From Siphonodentalium dalli (Eukaryota; Mollusca; Scaphopoda; Gadilida; Siphonodentaliidae): DNA of 64,000 nt. The position numbers were made by a program, and so were the translations under genes. Positions 1 to 11,231 of the stretch are shown here, piece by piece (position 1 is the first letter of the stretch; every line of letters starts with the position of its first letter). Below the pieces are notes generated by a model. That model was not told where the DNA came from and made no database searches. It saw nothing but the letters and a program-made list of their open reading frames with translations. The stretch is taken from NCBI GenBank assembly GCA_032622095.1, contig CP136066.1:43043835-43107834 (forward strand). Reading direction: 5' to 3'.

Positions 1-1086
1 CCGCCCTATGATGGGTTAATCTATACTATCGTGGACCCTCTAACGACCGTCCTGTGATGGGTGAATCTATCCTATCGTGAACCCCCCTAACTACCGTCCT
101 GTGATGGTGGGCGACTCTATCCTATCGTGGACCCCCTAACTACCGTCATGTGATGGGTGAATCTATCCTGCCGTGAACCAATGACTACCGGCCTGTGATG
201 GGTAAATCTATCCTATCGTGGACCCCCTAACGATCGGCCTGTGATGGGTGAATATATCCTATCGTGGACCTCTGACTACCGGCCTGTGATGGGTGAATCT
301 ATCCCAGCGTGGACCCCTAACGACCGTCATGTGATGGGTGAATCTATCCTATCGTGGACCCCCTAACTACCGTCATGTGATTGGTGAATATATCCTATCG
401 TGGACCACCTAATTACCGGCCTGTGATGGGTGAATCTATCCCAGCATGGACTCCCTAACGACCGTCATGTGATGGGGGAATCTATCCTATCGTTGAGCCC
501 CTAACTATTGTCCTGTGATGGTGGGCGAATCTATCCTATCGTGGACCCCCTAACTACCGTCATGTGATTGGTGAATATATCCTATCGTGGACCCCCTAAC
601 TACCGGCCTGTGATGGGTGAATCTATCCCAGCGTGGACCCCCTAACGACCGTCATGTGATGGGTGAGTATATCATATCGTGGACCCCCTAACGACCGGCC
701 TGTGATGGGTGAATCTATCCTATCGTGGACCCCTGACTACCGGCCTGTGATGGGTGAATCTATCCCAGCGTGGACCCCCTAACGACCGTCCTGTGATGGG
801 TGAATATATCCTATCGTGGACCCCCTAACGACCGTCATGTATTGGGTGAATATATCCTATCGTGAACCCCCCTAACTACCGTCCTGTGATGGTGAGTGAA
901 TCTATCCTATCGTGAACCCCCTAACTACCGTCATGTGATGGATAAATCTAGCCCATCGTGGGCCCTCTAACTACCGCCCTATGATGGGTTAATCTATCCT
1001 ATCGTGGACCCCCTAACTACCGCCCTGTGATGGGTGAATCTATCCTATCGTGGACCCCCTAATTACCGTCATGCGATGGGTGAATG
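1..1086. repeat. 46-bp minisatellite, about 23 copies
   Basis: Twenty-three full units and one partial unit follow each other head to tail. Units are 45-49 bp and begin with CCGTCCTGTGATGGGTGAAT or a close variant. A recognisable variant (CCGGCCT start with CCCAGCG in the middle) recurs at about 279, 416, 603 and 740, which is every 3-4 units, so a weak higher-order period exists. The array runs off the left edge of the window and stops 40 bp before the EGF exon acceptor. There is no unique sequence between units, so it is a minisatellite and not a CRISPR array. Confidence 0.97.
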
Positions 1087-1126
1087 TAGAGAGAATTCAT
1101 ACACATATGGTGTATTTACATTTCAG

Positions 1127-1247
1127 ATTCAGGTTACCCCATCTTGTTTAAATGGAGGAACATGGTACCCACAAACTGAAACGAGCCCTTCATTCTGCGA
1201 TTGTGCATACGGCTTCACTGGAACAGCGTGTGAACGCCGATTCAAAG
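1127..1247 (+). CDS. EGF-like exon of a fibrinogen-related protein gene (internal exon)
   Basis: A 121-bp exon encodes about 40 residues of an EGF-like repeat. The NGGT motif follows a cysteine, then come the FCDC pair and GFTGTACE, the usual signature around cysteines 2, 4, 5 and 6. It starts after a TTTCAG acceptor (AG at 1125-1126; an alternative AG lies at 1131-1132) and ends at a consensus donor, AAAG|GTGAGT, at 1248. The exon ends with one base of the next codon (phase 1). This fits exactly with the phase of the fibrinogen-like exon at 5583, where the shared codon becomes Asp just before the first FReD cysteine. Cysteine 3 is replaced (GGTWY) and no cysteine 1 is seen in the exon. EGF modules normally mediate extracellular protein contacts. 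Earlier exons, including the signal peptide, are not in the window or not recognised. Confidence 0.8.
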
Positions 1248-1559
1248 GTGAGTGGAGATTTTATCTGTTGCACAACAGCATATTTCCAATATAATATCAT
1301 TTGATACAGGTTTTGTTCACTGAAATTGTTATGATTTATTCCCATAAATTGAGCCCTCAGACCTTGCAAATGTTTGCTCGATCGAGTCTTGTTGATTTTG
1401 CTAGGTACTTATACACTGAAATACTGATGGGTAATTAGCAGTAACGCAAACGGAAGGGCAGTCCTACTCTGCACCAAATTGGAATTTAATTCCGCGTAAA
1501 CATCACGTATTTTCCACTAAATGTCTAGATTTACGGCATATATGGATCACGTATAAATA

Positions 1560-1855
1560 TTCATAAAATTGATATATACGTGGGATTTACGGACATTTAC
1601 TTGGATAATACGTGCACGTTCGATTGAAAAATACGTGGAATTTACGGGCCATTTATTTTCGAAATAACACATTTATGGATGCTCTTAAATTTAAAATATA
1701 CGTGCAATTTACGTGCACTTATATTCGAAATAAAATTTATGAATGCATTAAATTTCACATATACGTGCTATTTACGTATACATTATATTCGAAATAACAC
1801 ATTTCTGGATGCAGTTATATCCACATCTACGTGCCATTTACGAGAAACTTAACAT
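1560..1855. repeat. Degenerate tandem repeat of about 65 bp
   Basis: Four to five diverged units share an ATATACGTGCNATTTACG core and a TATTCGAAATAACACATTT segment. Cores lie near 1577, 1631, 1699, 1762 and 1828, giving a spacing of roughly 54-67 bp. An isolated related core (TTTACGTGCATATACG) lies near 2510. The repeat lies inside the intron. Confidence 0.75.
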
Positions 1856-3788
1856 TTTCAAATGCTATGCATCTTTAAAATCAGCTTAATCCATTATAAT
1901 TGACGGCATATCCATGTCATCCAGTCACATATAACCTTGGTAGATAATTGTAAGATATTTATCTGAAAATAGAGGGTAATATGTAAAGTTGGTACGATAA
2001 AATGATAAACAATATGACAACACTGCAAAGTGCTTATTCCATGGAAAATAAAAAGAGAAAATATAAATTATACGCATAAATATTTATAGATTTGTTCACC
2101 CTCACTTGAAATATATATTGGCAGACTATAGTGCATGCGTGTCTCGTGGTGGTCGGCTCTAAACTGTGTGTGAATGAAATCCTATATACAAATTGAATAA
2201 ATTTCTACATTCCTAGAATTCGAAGTCACACAGCAAGGTTTACTCAAAATCTGCGTGGCGCCTATCTGATACTGACCGTTCTCCAAATATGTGTGGCGCC
2301 TTTGATTGTACATTGAAGTAGATTCTTCATACAGGCGTGCATGGTGGCAAATCAGCGGCAAGCTTAAGTCTTTTCAATTAATTTAAACGCCGCCGATAGT
2401 TATGAGACACGAGTTATATAACATGCGCTGTGGTCATTTAAAGCGGCGAATATGCTATTAGTTATTACAAATTGCTTTTGCCTCTTGGGATGTCATTATC
2501 TCGACGTTTACGTGCATATACGCAGTGTCTAATTCCAAGTTTAAAGATTTTCCGATTTTGAGAATAAAAGCGTCGTAAATGTCACGTATATTCGATACAT
2601 GGAAAATACGTGAAATCACCGTATCTGCAAATATCACCTTTCACCCAGTGAGCTACCTGATTAAATTTTGATGCAACACCGGAATTCTCTTTGATATCGC
2701 AGAAAGTAGAAAATATTTTTCATATACATTTTAGGCACGCGGTATAGGCTTGGCCATGTGACATGATACTGCTGTGAGTGCTGTAGCAATTATATAGAAA
2801 TAACTTTAATGGCTAAATGGTGACAACCAATGGTTTTATATATAGTATTCTGTGGATTGACAGCAATTGTTCCTCAATAATCTACATCACATTAAGGGGT
2901 GGTCCCAGGTCGAGATTATATGCTTTCTGTGACTTTTGGGAGCAGATATCACAAAAAAACCACAATTGAATTAATTACCCGAAAGAAAAATTCCATGATT
3001 GAAAGCGACAAAAAGCACAATCACACACAAAGTCACTTAAATCTGAAATTTTGAGTTGGAAACTTCACCTACAGTGAAATGCATAATTAACAGGTATTAT
3101 AACTAACAAATATAATAACTGCATGTTTTGTCAATGTTATCAACTTCCATGTCAAAATATTCCAGGTTGTAAACTGGTGGAGTATGATCACCCTCTGGGG
3201 ACCTCAATCTGCGTAGGCCTCAGACCTAATCTGGAAAATATGTTTATTATCAAATTGACAAGAATTATTAAGAATCAGGCATCAACTAAGAATTATATTA
3301 CCTGCACCGCTATTTCAATGTTATAATCTTCCCTGACACAGCATCAAACACATCCCAGTTTTGAACTGGTGGAGTATGATCTCAACGGGCGTATAACTAG
3401 AATAGAGATTCATGGCATGATCTACTTTATTCTGCATCCCATTCAATCGCACAAGTGGGGTGTTCCACGTCACTTTAATTATATCTATACTAAATGCGCA
3501 TTGATGAAACCTACATGGAGCCCCATCCTGAGAGAACGATGCACTGATGACTAGCTGTCCTCTGCTTGGGTCTATGGCAGGCTCCATACGGGAGTATTGA
3601 TTCATGGACGATCTAATAAAGCATTGATATTAGATCACATACAACGTTTGAAGGCGCAAACTAAATGGTCTAAAACTGAAGTGAAACTCATTTGAACCTT
3701 CAAACTATATATGTCTTTGTAAGTTGGAATGAGGAATAAGATTGGTCTATAAATACTATAAAGCCTGGATATGGTGTGTCAGACATTT

Positions 3789-3880
3789 GCAGAATGAGAT
3801 AACCAGATGGTGAATTTAGTGACGCTATCCCCACGGCGGACTAGCGTTACCAAATTCACACTCTGGGGACCTCATTCTGC
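3789..3880. repeat. Imperfect palindromic element, copy 1
   Basis: Two arms of about 40 bp face each other. GCAGAATGAGAT...TGAATTTAGTGACGCTAT on the left matches the reverse complement of the right arm, which ends CCTCATTCTGC. A related element lies at 4072-4164 with the same arm ends, so this is probably a small foldback element. A further partial match (GGGGACCTCAATCTGC) lies near 3197-3212. Confidence 0.6.
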
Positions 3881-4071
3881 TTAGGCCTCAACTGTTACGG
3901 AAGACCAGTACGATCAGATTGATGGTCCCCAGTTGAAGTGGATGATGCATTTTCTTTTATGAATTTCATATTCTGCAAACTAGGAGATATAGCAACTGAA
4001 TAGAAGGGTAAAAGTAACTGAAAATAATGTTAATGTGAAACTATATACACTTCCCAGAAGATGATGTTTAA

Positions 4072-4164
4072 GCAGAATTGGGACCATAGGGGGTGAATTT
4101 GGTGAAGCTATCCCGCTGTGCGGGGTAGCATCACTAAAATCGCCCTCTGTGGACCTCATTCTGC
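4072..4164. repeat. Imperfect palindromic element, copy 2
   Basis: GCAGAATTGGGACC...GGTGAATTTGGTGAAGCTA faces its own imperfect reverse complement ending GGACCTCATTCTGC. It is the same family as 3789-3880, and both have a GC-rich turn. No target duplication could be assigned. Confidence 0.6.
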
Positions 4165-5582
4165 AATTGTCAGACACACTATTTCAAGACTTATACGAGA
4201 TACCTACTTACGTACACACCAGGGAGCTCAGTCGCTCAACAGTTAACCCTTCTATGACTGGAGCTTCCTGAATTTTTGCGAGCCGAAACGTAATGTGACA
4301 TGCACTTAGTATGGAACATTGTCAGCAAACTGCAACTGATGATGATTCTGTCAAACATTTGGCATCTTTTCAACTCATTGGGAGTCAGTTTCCAAAAATG
4401 TCTAAATTCTAATTTTTGTCATAAAATAAAATCTTGCTGTTGAGTGGTACGTTCTAAAACTATTTTTAAAATTTCATTAAACCGCTCCAGGATCCAGCTT
4501 CCACCTCAAAATCCATGTCATTAGGACGAGGAGCAATTTGTCTGCGATAAATTGGAACATTGGTCGTCATTATGTTTAGCCTCGAATCTTCTTTAATATG
4601 CATAGCAGACATCCTACCCTTTCTTATGACCACCTTCATTATGAGGTGATATTTTATGACGTATAGGTTGTGAGCCATTGTATCTTTCACTGTTGTTATT
4701 TGACGAATAGAAAGGCCTTGCGGTCCGTCAGTCCGTCCTACGCGCGTTCTGACGATAACTTATGAATTAACTTATGAAATAACAAGGTGACATTTATGGA
4801 TTGTATAGCGACACGATCTCGGTTCGACACCATATATACATAGGCGGCGACATAACAAATGGCACATCACCGAACAGTGATCCCGGGAATGCGGCCATTT
4901 TCGGATAAGTTCGGTACTTCCCGTTAACGACGGACATGCCACATTTATACCACGGGAACGCGGCCAATTTGAATTTTTGGACAGGTTTTCTGCCTCCCAC
5001 TTTCGACAGGTTCTCTGCCTCTCAACTGTGATTCTTCGTTCTAAAAGACCATTTTGATTTATATAACCTATACATAGTCCGGGGAAATTTGTGAATTGCA
5101 TATAATGCGAATATCGGGCATATACGGAGATATAAACGTAGCTGTTATGATGACGCAGGAATCTGTAAATTATAGTAATTCGTGCGCCCGCCGCGATCTC
5201 GGATGAATCCGGTACCTCTCGCTGAAAACAACGACACCTTCGATGATTGTATAAACAAAATAACCTGGCCACGACTGTGTGTGGAATTTAAAGTTGCACA
5301 CTTTGTGATTTATAAGTGGACTCCATGGTGTAACCAATTCATGAGATTAAGGGTTCTCTGCAATTTTTATTTTTATTTATTTTGAACTGGCTAAAACTTC
5401 TCTGACGGCAGACTGTCTGTTCACCATTAGCATAATATAGGCAGGGTATTTTGATCAATTTGATTCACTTCATTTCAGCATGCCAAGGGGGAGCAAATTG
5501 AATTTTATATTAGCATGTCAATCTAGTTTGCAGGTTGTGGACGTAGCAGATTTAATTTAATGCCATGCTATTTTGTATACAG

Positions 5583-6262
5583 ATTGCACAGAGGCGAGCG
5601 CTACAGGGACGTATACAGGCCACGACAAGCTCACAATTAAACCGGAGCTCTCCGCCAATCCTTTCGATGTGTGGTGCCAGTTTGATTACGGTGGCTATAC
5701 CTTCTTGGAACGCAGAGGAGGATATGCTAGGGATGGCATTGGACAATATTTTAGGATTGAAACTGCATACGAATCTTTCAACCGTTCATGGCAACAATAC
5801 AAAGACGGATTCGGATTGGCTGAATATGAATACTTCATAGGACTCCAGCACGCGCACGAGCTGACGTCACAAGGGGACTATAAGCTGAGCGTGGGTCAGG
5901 GTGATAACCAGTGTTATTACCATAATTTCTACATTGCCAACGAAACGTCAGGCTATGCCATATACTGGGACTCATTCGACCAATACACCTTACCTCTAGC
6001 AGACGGGTTCGGCCTCGGACTTGACGGCAGTGCGATTCATGGTATCCACGGGGCCGAGTTCAGTACAGCTGATGGAGGGCCGAATGCGGCATGCGCCGTG
6101 ACGTCACAGTCTGGGTGGTGGTTCAACGTCGGGTGCTCAGGTGTCAATCTTCACAAGCAGAGGCTCGCGGGTGCACACGGCACGTGGCCGGACGCAAGTT
6201 TCACGGCGACCGTGGGCGTGTCCGACCATTACCTCATGGCGACACGGTTAACACCACCGTGA
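5583..6262 (+). CDS. Fibrinogen C-terminal (FReD) domain, terminal exon
   Basis: This single exon encodes about 226 residues and a TGA stop. It covers a whole fibrinogen-related domain, close to the usual length of about 215-230. Landmarks in order are: the first cysteine two residues in; PFDVWCQF and GGYTFLERR; RSWQQYKDGFG; YFIGLQHAHELT; EFSTADGG; the Ala-Cys-Ala turn; and SGWWFNVGC. Both standard disulfide pairs can form, and there is one extra cysteine (NQCYYH). The calcium loop, usually rich in Asp/Asn after FST, reads ADGGPNAACA and is weakened. NLNG after the last cysteine is NLHK. The exon begins after TATACAG and joins in phase with the EGF exon. FReD proteins of invertebrates are secreted and often act as pattern-recognition or adhesion lectins. 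The domain call is firm; ligand and function are not known. Confidence 0.93.
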
Positions 6263-6313
6263 TGACGACTTTACAGTAGGAAGATGTCACATCTGATTTA
6301 ACCCCTTCTATTC

Positions 6314-6412
6314 TAAATGGATTCTCCCATTCAGTTATAAAAGTATACATTGGAAATGTCTATTATTCATTTGGAGGGATGTTAAGGTGATAAATGCAGA
6401 AGACAGATAAAT
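6314..6412 (+). repeat. 3' UTR segment duplicated downstream (copy 1)
   Basis: This stretch of the FReD 3' UTR (ATGGATTCTCCCA, CAGTTATA, TACATTGGAA, TCATTTGGAGG) is repeated with moderate divergence at 8424-8531. It could be the trace of a tandem duplication of the gene end, or a dispersed repeat that became part of the UTR. Confidence 0.7.
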
Positions 6413-6414
6413 AA
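6409..6414 (+). promoter_or_regulatory. Poly(A) signal of the FReD gene
   Basis: AATAAA lies about 147 bp after the FReD stop codon in an AT-rich 3' region. It is the first canonical signal after the stop, so it is the likely cleavage signal, though no transcript evidence is available. Confidence 0.65.
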
Positions 6415-6429
6415 AAGTGCACAAGGAGC

Positions 6430-7100
6430 CCTATTTATTGAGGGAAATGTTTAGATAATAAGTTCAACAAATCATCTATTGGATGCTTCAATGGTCAGAC
6501 ATCAAAACTCAAAAGGGGCATTTTTTTCAGTTCTCAAACTTTGGTCTGACGCCTGAAATTCAAAAGAAAAAATAGCTTGTATAATCCACATTTTTACATA
6601 ACGGCGGATATTAAAGATCAATCCAAAAATTGTTTTTTGTGGGGTATTTGTGAGACATATACGCTACGAATTTTTTCATGTTTTTGTCTCTTGGTAAGCG
6701 GACATGGTTTAGAACATTTTCACCAATTTGGTGTTAAGCCAGGTGTGACACCTTTAAAGTTGCTGCCGCCAACATCTTCTTAGAATATGTAGTGCCGTGT
6801 TTCTGACAACAGTTCGTGTGTTTGTTTTGTAGTTTGACACCGCTTATAGTTATAACTTACAGTTGCGAAAATGTCCGGACGTGATTACTTCAATTGTAAA
6901 ACAATTGACGCCACAGTGACGTCGAGTTGATCGATCTGCTGCTGTCCTCAACATCTTTAACGGGTTTCACAAACGGGGGAGGTGGGGGGGGGGGGGGCAC
7001 TAATTCTCCCCGACTGGGTGGATGTATATATGCATTGATCACCCCTCCCTTGGTGCCACCCTGGCTGTAAATTTGATCGACACCTTATGACAATGAACCC
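6430..7100. other. Intergenic stretch, nothing recognised
   Basis: AT-rich sequence downstream of the FReD gene. I see no conserved ORF, only a short poly-G run near 6988-6998. Confidence 0.5.
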
Positions 7101-7114
7101 ACCAACTATACGTT

Positions 7115-8095
7115 TTAACTGAACTTTACTTTGTAAAGTTTGTGCTATTGCCGTGGGTTGGAGTCCGTCGTCCGTCCGTCCGTCCTTTCTCCTTTATCAA
7201 CCTACAGGCCGCATCCCTCAACCGATCATCACCAAACATCATACGGATCTTCGGGGTGACCTCTAGATTGCAGCCATTTGTTCTGAACTTCGTTAAAAAA
7301 CATGTCCACCAGCAGCCATCTTGGATTTTTACTCTTTGCGTGAGTAAATCATTTGGCTCATCCTACAGACCACATCCTCATCTGATCACCACTCAACTTC
7401 ATATGGTTCTTCGGTGTGACCTCCAGATTGGAACCATCAATTATTTCCGAAATTCGATAAAAAAAAACATGGCGGCCAGCAGCCATCTTTGATTTTACTC
7501 TTTGCATGACTAAATCATTCGCCACATCATACAGGCCACATCCCTCACCCGATCAACACCAAACTTCATACGGATCGTCGGTGACCTCTATATTGGAGCC
7601 ATCGAATTTTTCTGAAATTCTTTAAAAAGCATGGGCGCCAGCAGGCATGATTGTGAGATGAGAGCTATCAAATTTTAACGATTTTCGCCGGCAGCGATCT
7701 TAGATTTTACTCTTTGTGACTAAATCCTGTGGCACACCTTACAGGTCACATCTCTCATCCGATCGTCACCAAATGGATATTCGGGGTGACAATCATGTCC
7801 ATCTTGGATTTCAAATTTGAATCTATAGTGGCACAGCCCGCAGTCCGCATTTATTGGAGAATTGTTTTTGAAAATTTGCAGACATGTTTAGGATCACCTC
7901 TAGATGGGAGCAATAGATTTGAAAAACAAAATTATGAAAAACATGGCCGCCAGCGGCCGACTTTGATTTTACTCTTTACATGACTAAATCCTTCGGCACA
8001 CACTACAGGCGCCACATTCCTCATCCGATCGCTACCAAATTTCATATGGATCTTTGGGGTGACCTCTAGATTGGAGCCATCGATACACCCTGCAG
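7115..8095. repeat. Decayed AAGATGGC-type tandem repeat with element terminus
   Basis: The left end carries a small palindrome, ACTTTAC-TTT-GTAAAGT, then GTTTGTGCTATTGCC and a GTCCGTCCGTCC run. This is the reverse complement of the right end of the array at 53.7-55.3 kb. It is followed by about five diverged units containing ATCACCAAACTTCATACGGA, GGGTGACCTCTAGATTGGAG and CATGGCNGCCAGCNGCCAT. It is probably a truncated copy of the same repeat-bearing element. No protein is encoded. Confidence 0.75.
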
Positions 8096-8423
8096 CCTAC
8101 ATGTATTTGTGAAATAGTTGAATAATTTCCTTTAGACAATGCAAGACCTTTACTGTAACTTTTTTGCTTTCCTTCTCCTTTATCATTCTATTCATTGCTG
8201 AGCAAACAATAAACTCCTTACCAAGTTGAGCTACATTGTCACTGACACTTTCATCTCATGTTATTGTTGCCTGTTATTTGATTGTTTTTTTTATAATAAA
8301 ATATAGTTTTCTTTGTTTCTCTTGAATTTTACAGAGATATACTTCCATTATCCCTGGCTATACGAAATCCCACTCAGGTATAAAAGCTGACGACTGACAC
8401 ACAAAAAAATCCCCAGATAATAC

Positions 8424-8531
8424 AAATGGATTCTCCCACTCAGTTATACAAGTGTACATTGGAATGGTCTATTACTCATTTGGAGGGGTGTTAGGTAATA
8501 AAGCTGATGGCAGCAGAAAAACAGATAATAC
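8424..8531 (+). repeat. 3' UTR segment duplicate (copy 2)
   Basis: This is a diverged copy of 6314-6412 in the same orientation, 2.1 kb downstream, with no FReD or EGF coding sequence beside it. The AAGATGGC-type repeat lies between the two copies. Confidence 0.7.
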
Positions 8532-8892
8532 AATAGCAAAATTATTCATATTCATTATATTGTCGTTTGTTGAACTTCTTATCTGAACATTTCGTAAGGG
8601 AACTATTCATGTGTATTTAATAAAGACCGGGTTAACGGTATATATACAGGCAAATGTTTTGGCATAAATGTTCAAAATACGAAGCAACCGCGTTCACGGA
8701 CATTGTGGTAACTAAATTATTGCAACGTTTGCCCAAGTAAAGTATAGACGTATTCACCAAGAGATGGAACATTGGTCGATGACTATATATAATTGAGTAT
8801 ACAGGGTGTGGGACATTTACCGTTGCGTGTGTCACCAAGAGAGTGCTAATTGTGTGGTTTGAGAACAATGGAAAACAAAATGCTGACATTAT

Positions 8893-9140
8893 CACTTTCA
8901 TGACCGCAGCTTCTTGAAATTTTGCGAAAACCCTGTGTCAATGCATTCTCTTATATATGCAAGTCGCCCATATATACGAAAATGCATTGGCATAGCAATC
9001 TTTACCTTAATTGATTGTGTAAGCCAGTGCATTCTCTGATATATCCGAGGCTTGCTGTTGGATACTCACATATATAAGAGAATGCACGGGCCCATGGTCT
9101 TTAATGCTGCACCAGCGCAGCTCCCGCCATGAAAGGGTTA
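8893..9140. repeat. Decayed palindromic-module MITE with TTAA/CCCTTTCATG end
   Basis: Two eroded copies of the ATGCATTCTCTTATATATGC module lie at about 8939-8985 and 9030-9090. They are flanked by inverted ends resembling CCCTTTCATGGCGGGAGCTGC. The right end runs into TTAA (9138-9141). The left end is degenerate. A similar end-like fragment lies at 4234. A third, even more decayed trace is at 9620-9700. Confidence 0.55.
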
Positions 9141-9144
9141 ATAA

Positions 9145-9905
9145 CCACATCGATCGTGGCCCGTCAGCAGCCAATCCTCAAACAATGTTCTTTATCTCAA
9201 TGGTATTCACATACCACCCCATTATGTGTTATACTTAAAGATAAAACATGGCTTTGACGTCACTCCATTGTTCACCGAGTCCAGTTTGTTTGGATAACGG
9301 ATGGCTATTGTCTGGATCGTAGGTCGAGAACGTTCCATCCGCTGAAATAATTTAGTTTTTAGCCATTATCATATACTTATGTTATTGTCTCTAGATTGCA
9401 GCCGAGTTCGTTCCATTTTCTGAATAATGTAGTAGCCATTATCATTCACTTAATATCATCTATTATTGAGCCCAATAAATGAGACAAGTGATGAGAAGTT
9501 TGTTCGGAAAACATATAAAAACGTGCCAAACATAGTCCTGCGATGATTTGAATCTAAAGGCAGGCCACTCAGTGACGAACAAGACACACGTTAAGGCACA
9601 CGAGACGTCCATTGACTAAATAGCTTCCTGAAATATTTCAAAAACCCCGTGCCAATACAGAATACATTGGCCTAACAATATTTACCGTGACCTTGTAAGT
9701 CAGTGCTAATTTAGAGTTTAGATTCCGAAGTGAAATTACAAATCAAGCACCCACAGCGTTGTCCGCATATATTTCTACAATTAGAGTACGTCACAAACGA
9801 TATGACTACAATCATGTAACTTTTAAACAATTTGTTGCAGGCGAGCTAGAAACGCTTTCATCCACTGATGATGAATTGAAAAATCTGGCAGGTTGAATTT
9901 ATGTT
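9145..9905. other. Intergenic stretch
   Basis: AT-rich sequence with no coding features. There is a loose internal repeat (GCCATTATCAT and ATAATTTAG-like segments at 9340-9450) and a decayed fragment of the MITE module at 9620-9700. Confidence 0.5.
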
Positions 9906-9910
9906 TTTAA

Positions 9911-10365
9911 CCCTTTACCCAACAGAACGGCCCTGTGCCAATGCATTCTCTTATATATGCGAGTCGAACATAGGTCGCCTCGCATATATAAGAGAATGCT
10001 TTGGCTTAACACATATTGAAAATGATAAAATTGTCAAAGAATGTAGAAAAATATTATAAAAAATGTTGAAAAATGTAAGTAACAATTCTAAAATTGTTAA
10101 AGAATGTAAGAAAAAATGGTAAAAAGAGTTAAAAAAGATTTTTTTTAGGCCAATGCATTCTCTTATATATGCGAGGCGACCTAGGTCGACTCGCATATAT
10201 AAGAGAATGCATTGGCACAGGGCATAACTGTAACCATCACAATGTGGTCAATGAACCGGTTCCAATGATATCCATATTTGTATGGTTTTATTGAGACAGA
10301 CAGAAGATATTTTATGCTGTTGAAGCTTTATTTGGGCGTTTTTGGCCGCTTTGTTGGGTAAAGGG
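9911..10365 (+). mobile_element. piggyBac-like MITE, copy 1 (455 bp)
   Basis: The element is flanked by TTAA on both sides (9907-9910 and 10366-10369). Its terminal inverted repeats are CCCTTTACCCAACA and the reverse complement. The TTAA target and CCC start are hallmarks of piggyBac-superfamily elements. Inside are two palindromic modules (9938-10004 and 10150-10215) around an AT-rich core. The right flank has about 150 bp of extra internal sequence before the terminus. It has no coding capacity, so it would need a transposase supplied from elsewhere. Confidence 0.85.
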
Positions 10366-10384
10366 TTAAATGTATTATTATTAT

Positions 10385-11052
10385 TATTATGAAATATACG
10401 AGTTGAAGACCTCGCTAAGAGATTGGATACGTTGGATCGAATATCGGCAGAGCCATTTGGATTATAGTGCCTATGTTAGCTGGGTTAATCAGACAATTTT
10501 GTGGACCTAAAAAAACACCAAGAGTAGCTTTTCACAAATATCAACCAGTACCAATACCTCTAAAATTCAGATTACAAATGGTTCTGTTCCGACTACCAAT
10601 GTGGAGAATCATCTCCCTATGCAAAAACCATCAACAATAATTATGTCACGTACTGTATACAATTTCTGTGCAACTTGTTTTGCAAAAGACAAAATGCAGC
10701 TCCAACACCCAAAAAGTTCTCTGGAGACAATTGATCGATTTATCAGAAAAAAATGTTTCGCCAATATTATGCAAGCATATTTGGTATCAGGTTTTTCACA
10801 CCTTGTAAAACAAGAATTTCAAGAACGACAAAATATATGATCCTGAGTATAATGCAGTAAATGCAATGAATTCTAAGTCTAGGTATACATACAATGCATT
10901 TAGTCCCACTTTATGTGATTAGAGTAGTGACCCAGAATTCAATTGTAGTGATTTTAAACAACAATTAACTACGTCTACTGGAACTCCAGTCAATTCTCTC
11001 TGATTGAGAAAATAATTTGGAGGTTTGTCTTAAAACTACAAACAAAATTGAA
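10385..11052. other. Unclassified stretch before the palindrome
   Basis: A (TTA)n run at 10374-10391 is followed by sequence with several medium open frames, for example 79 codons at 10601-10840. None shows a recognisable domain, so I do not call a gene. The open frame at 11017-11376 crosses the palindrome boundary and a MITE and is not credible as one gene. Confidence 0.4.
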
Positions 11053-11231
11053 GTATTGTTCAATAAATCATTTCATGGGGTAGAACATGAAGTAAATAAA
11101 CAGGTTGACACCTTGGTAGACATGTGGCAGAACTGTCCAGTAATTTGCCCAGACTTGGACTCAAATATCCAACCAGCAAGATGTCCTGTTTATAAAGTAT
11201 ATATTGATCAAATCCAACTACTGCAGACATA

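Larger units (their letters stand above)
1248..5582 (+). other. Intron between EGF and fibrinogen-like exons
   Basis: The intron is bounded by GTGAGT at 1248 and TATACAG at 5576-5582, with matching phase 1 at both sides. It is AT-rich and mostly featureless. It holds a degenerate repeat of about 65 bp at 1560-1855 and two imperfect palindromic elements at 3789-3880 and 4072-4164. At 4234 a fragment resembles the TTAA/CCCTT termini seen at 9.1 kb. The stretches 1860-3780 and 4270-5580 contain nothing else I recognise; open frames there, including one of 166 codons on the minus strand at 4772-5272, have no family features. Confidence 0.75.

Noticed and set aside
4772-5272. 166-codon minus-strand open frame in the FReD intron
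   Set aside because: No domain, signal peptide, conserved motif or splice context; amino-acid content looks random and it overlaps other frames.
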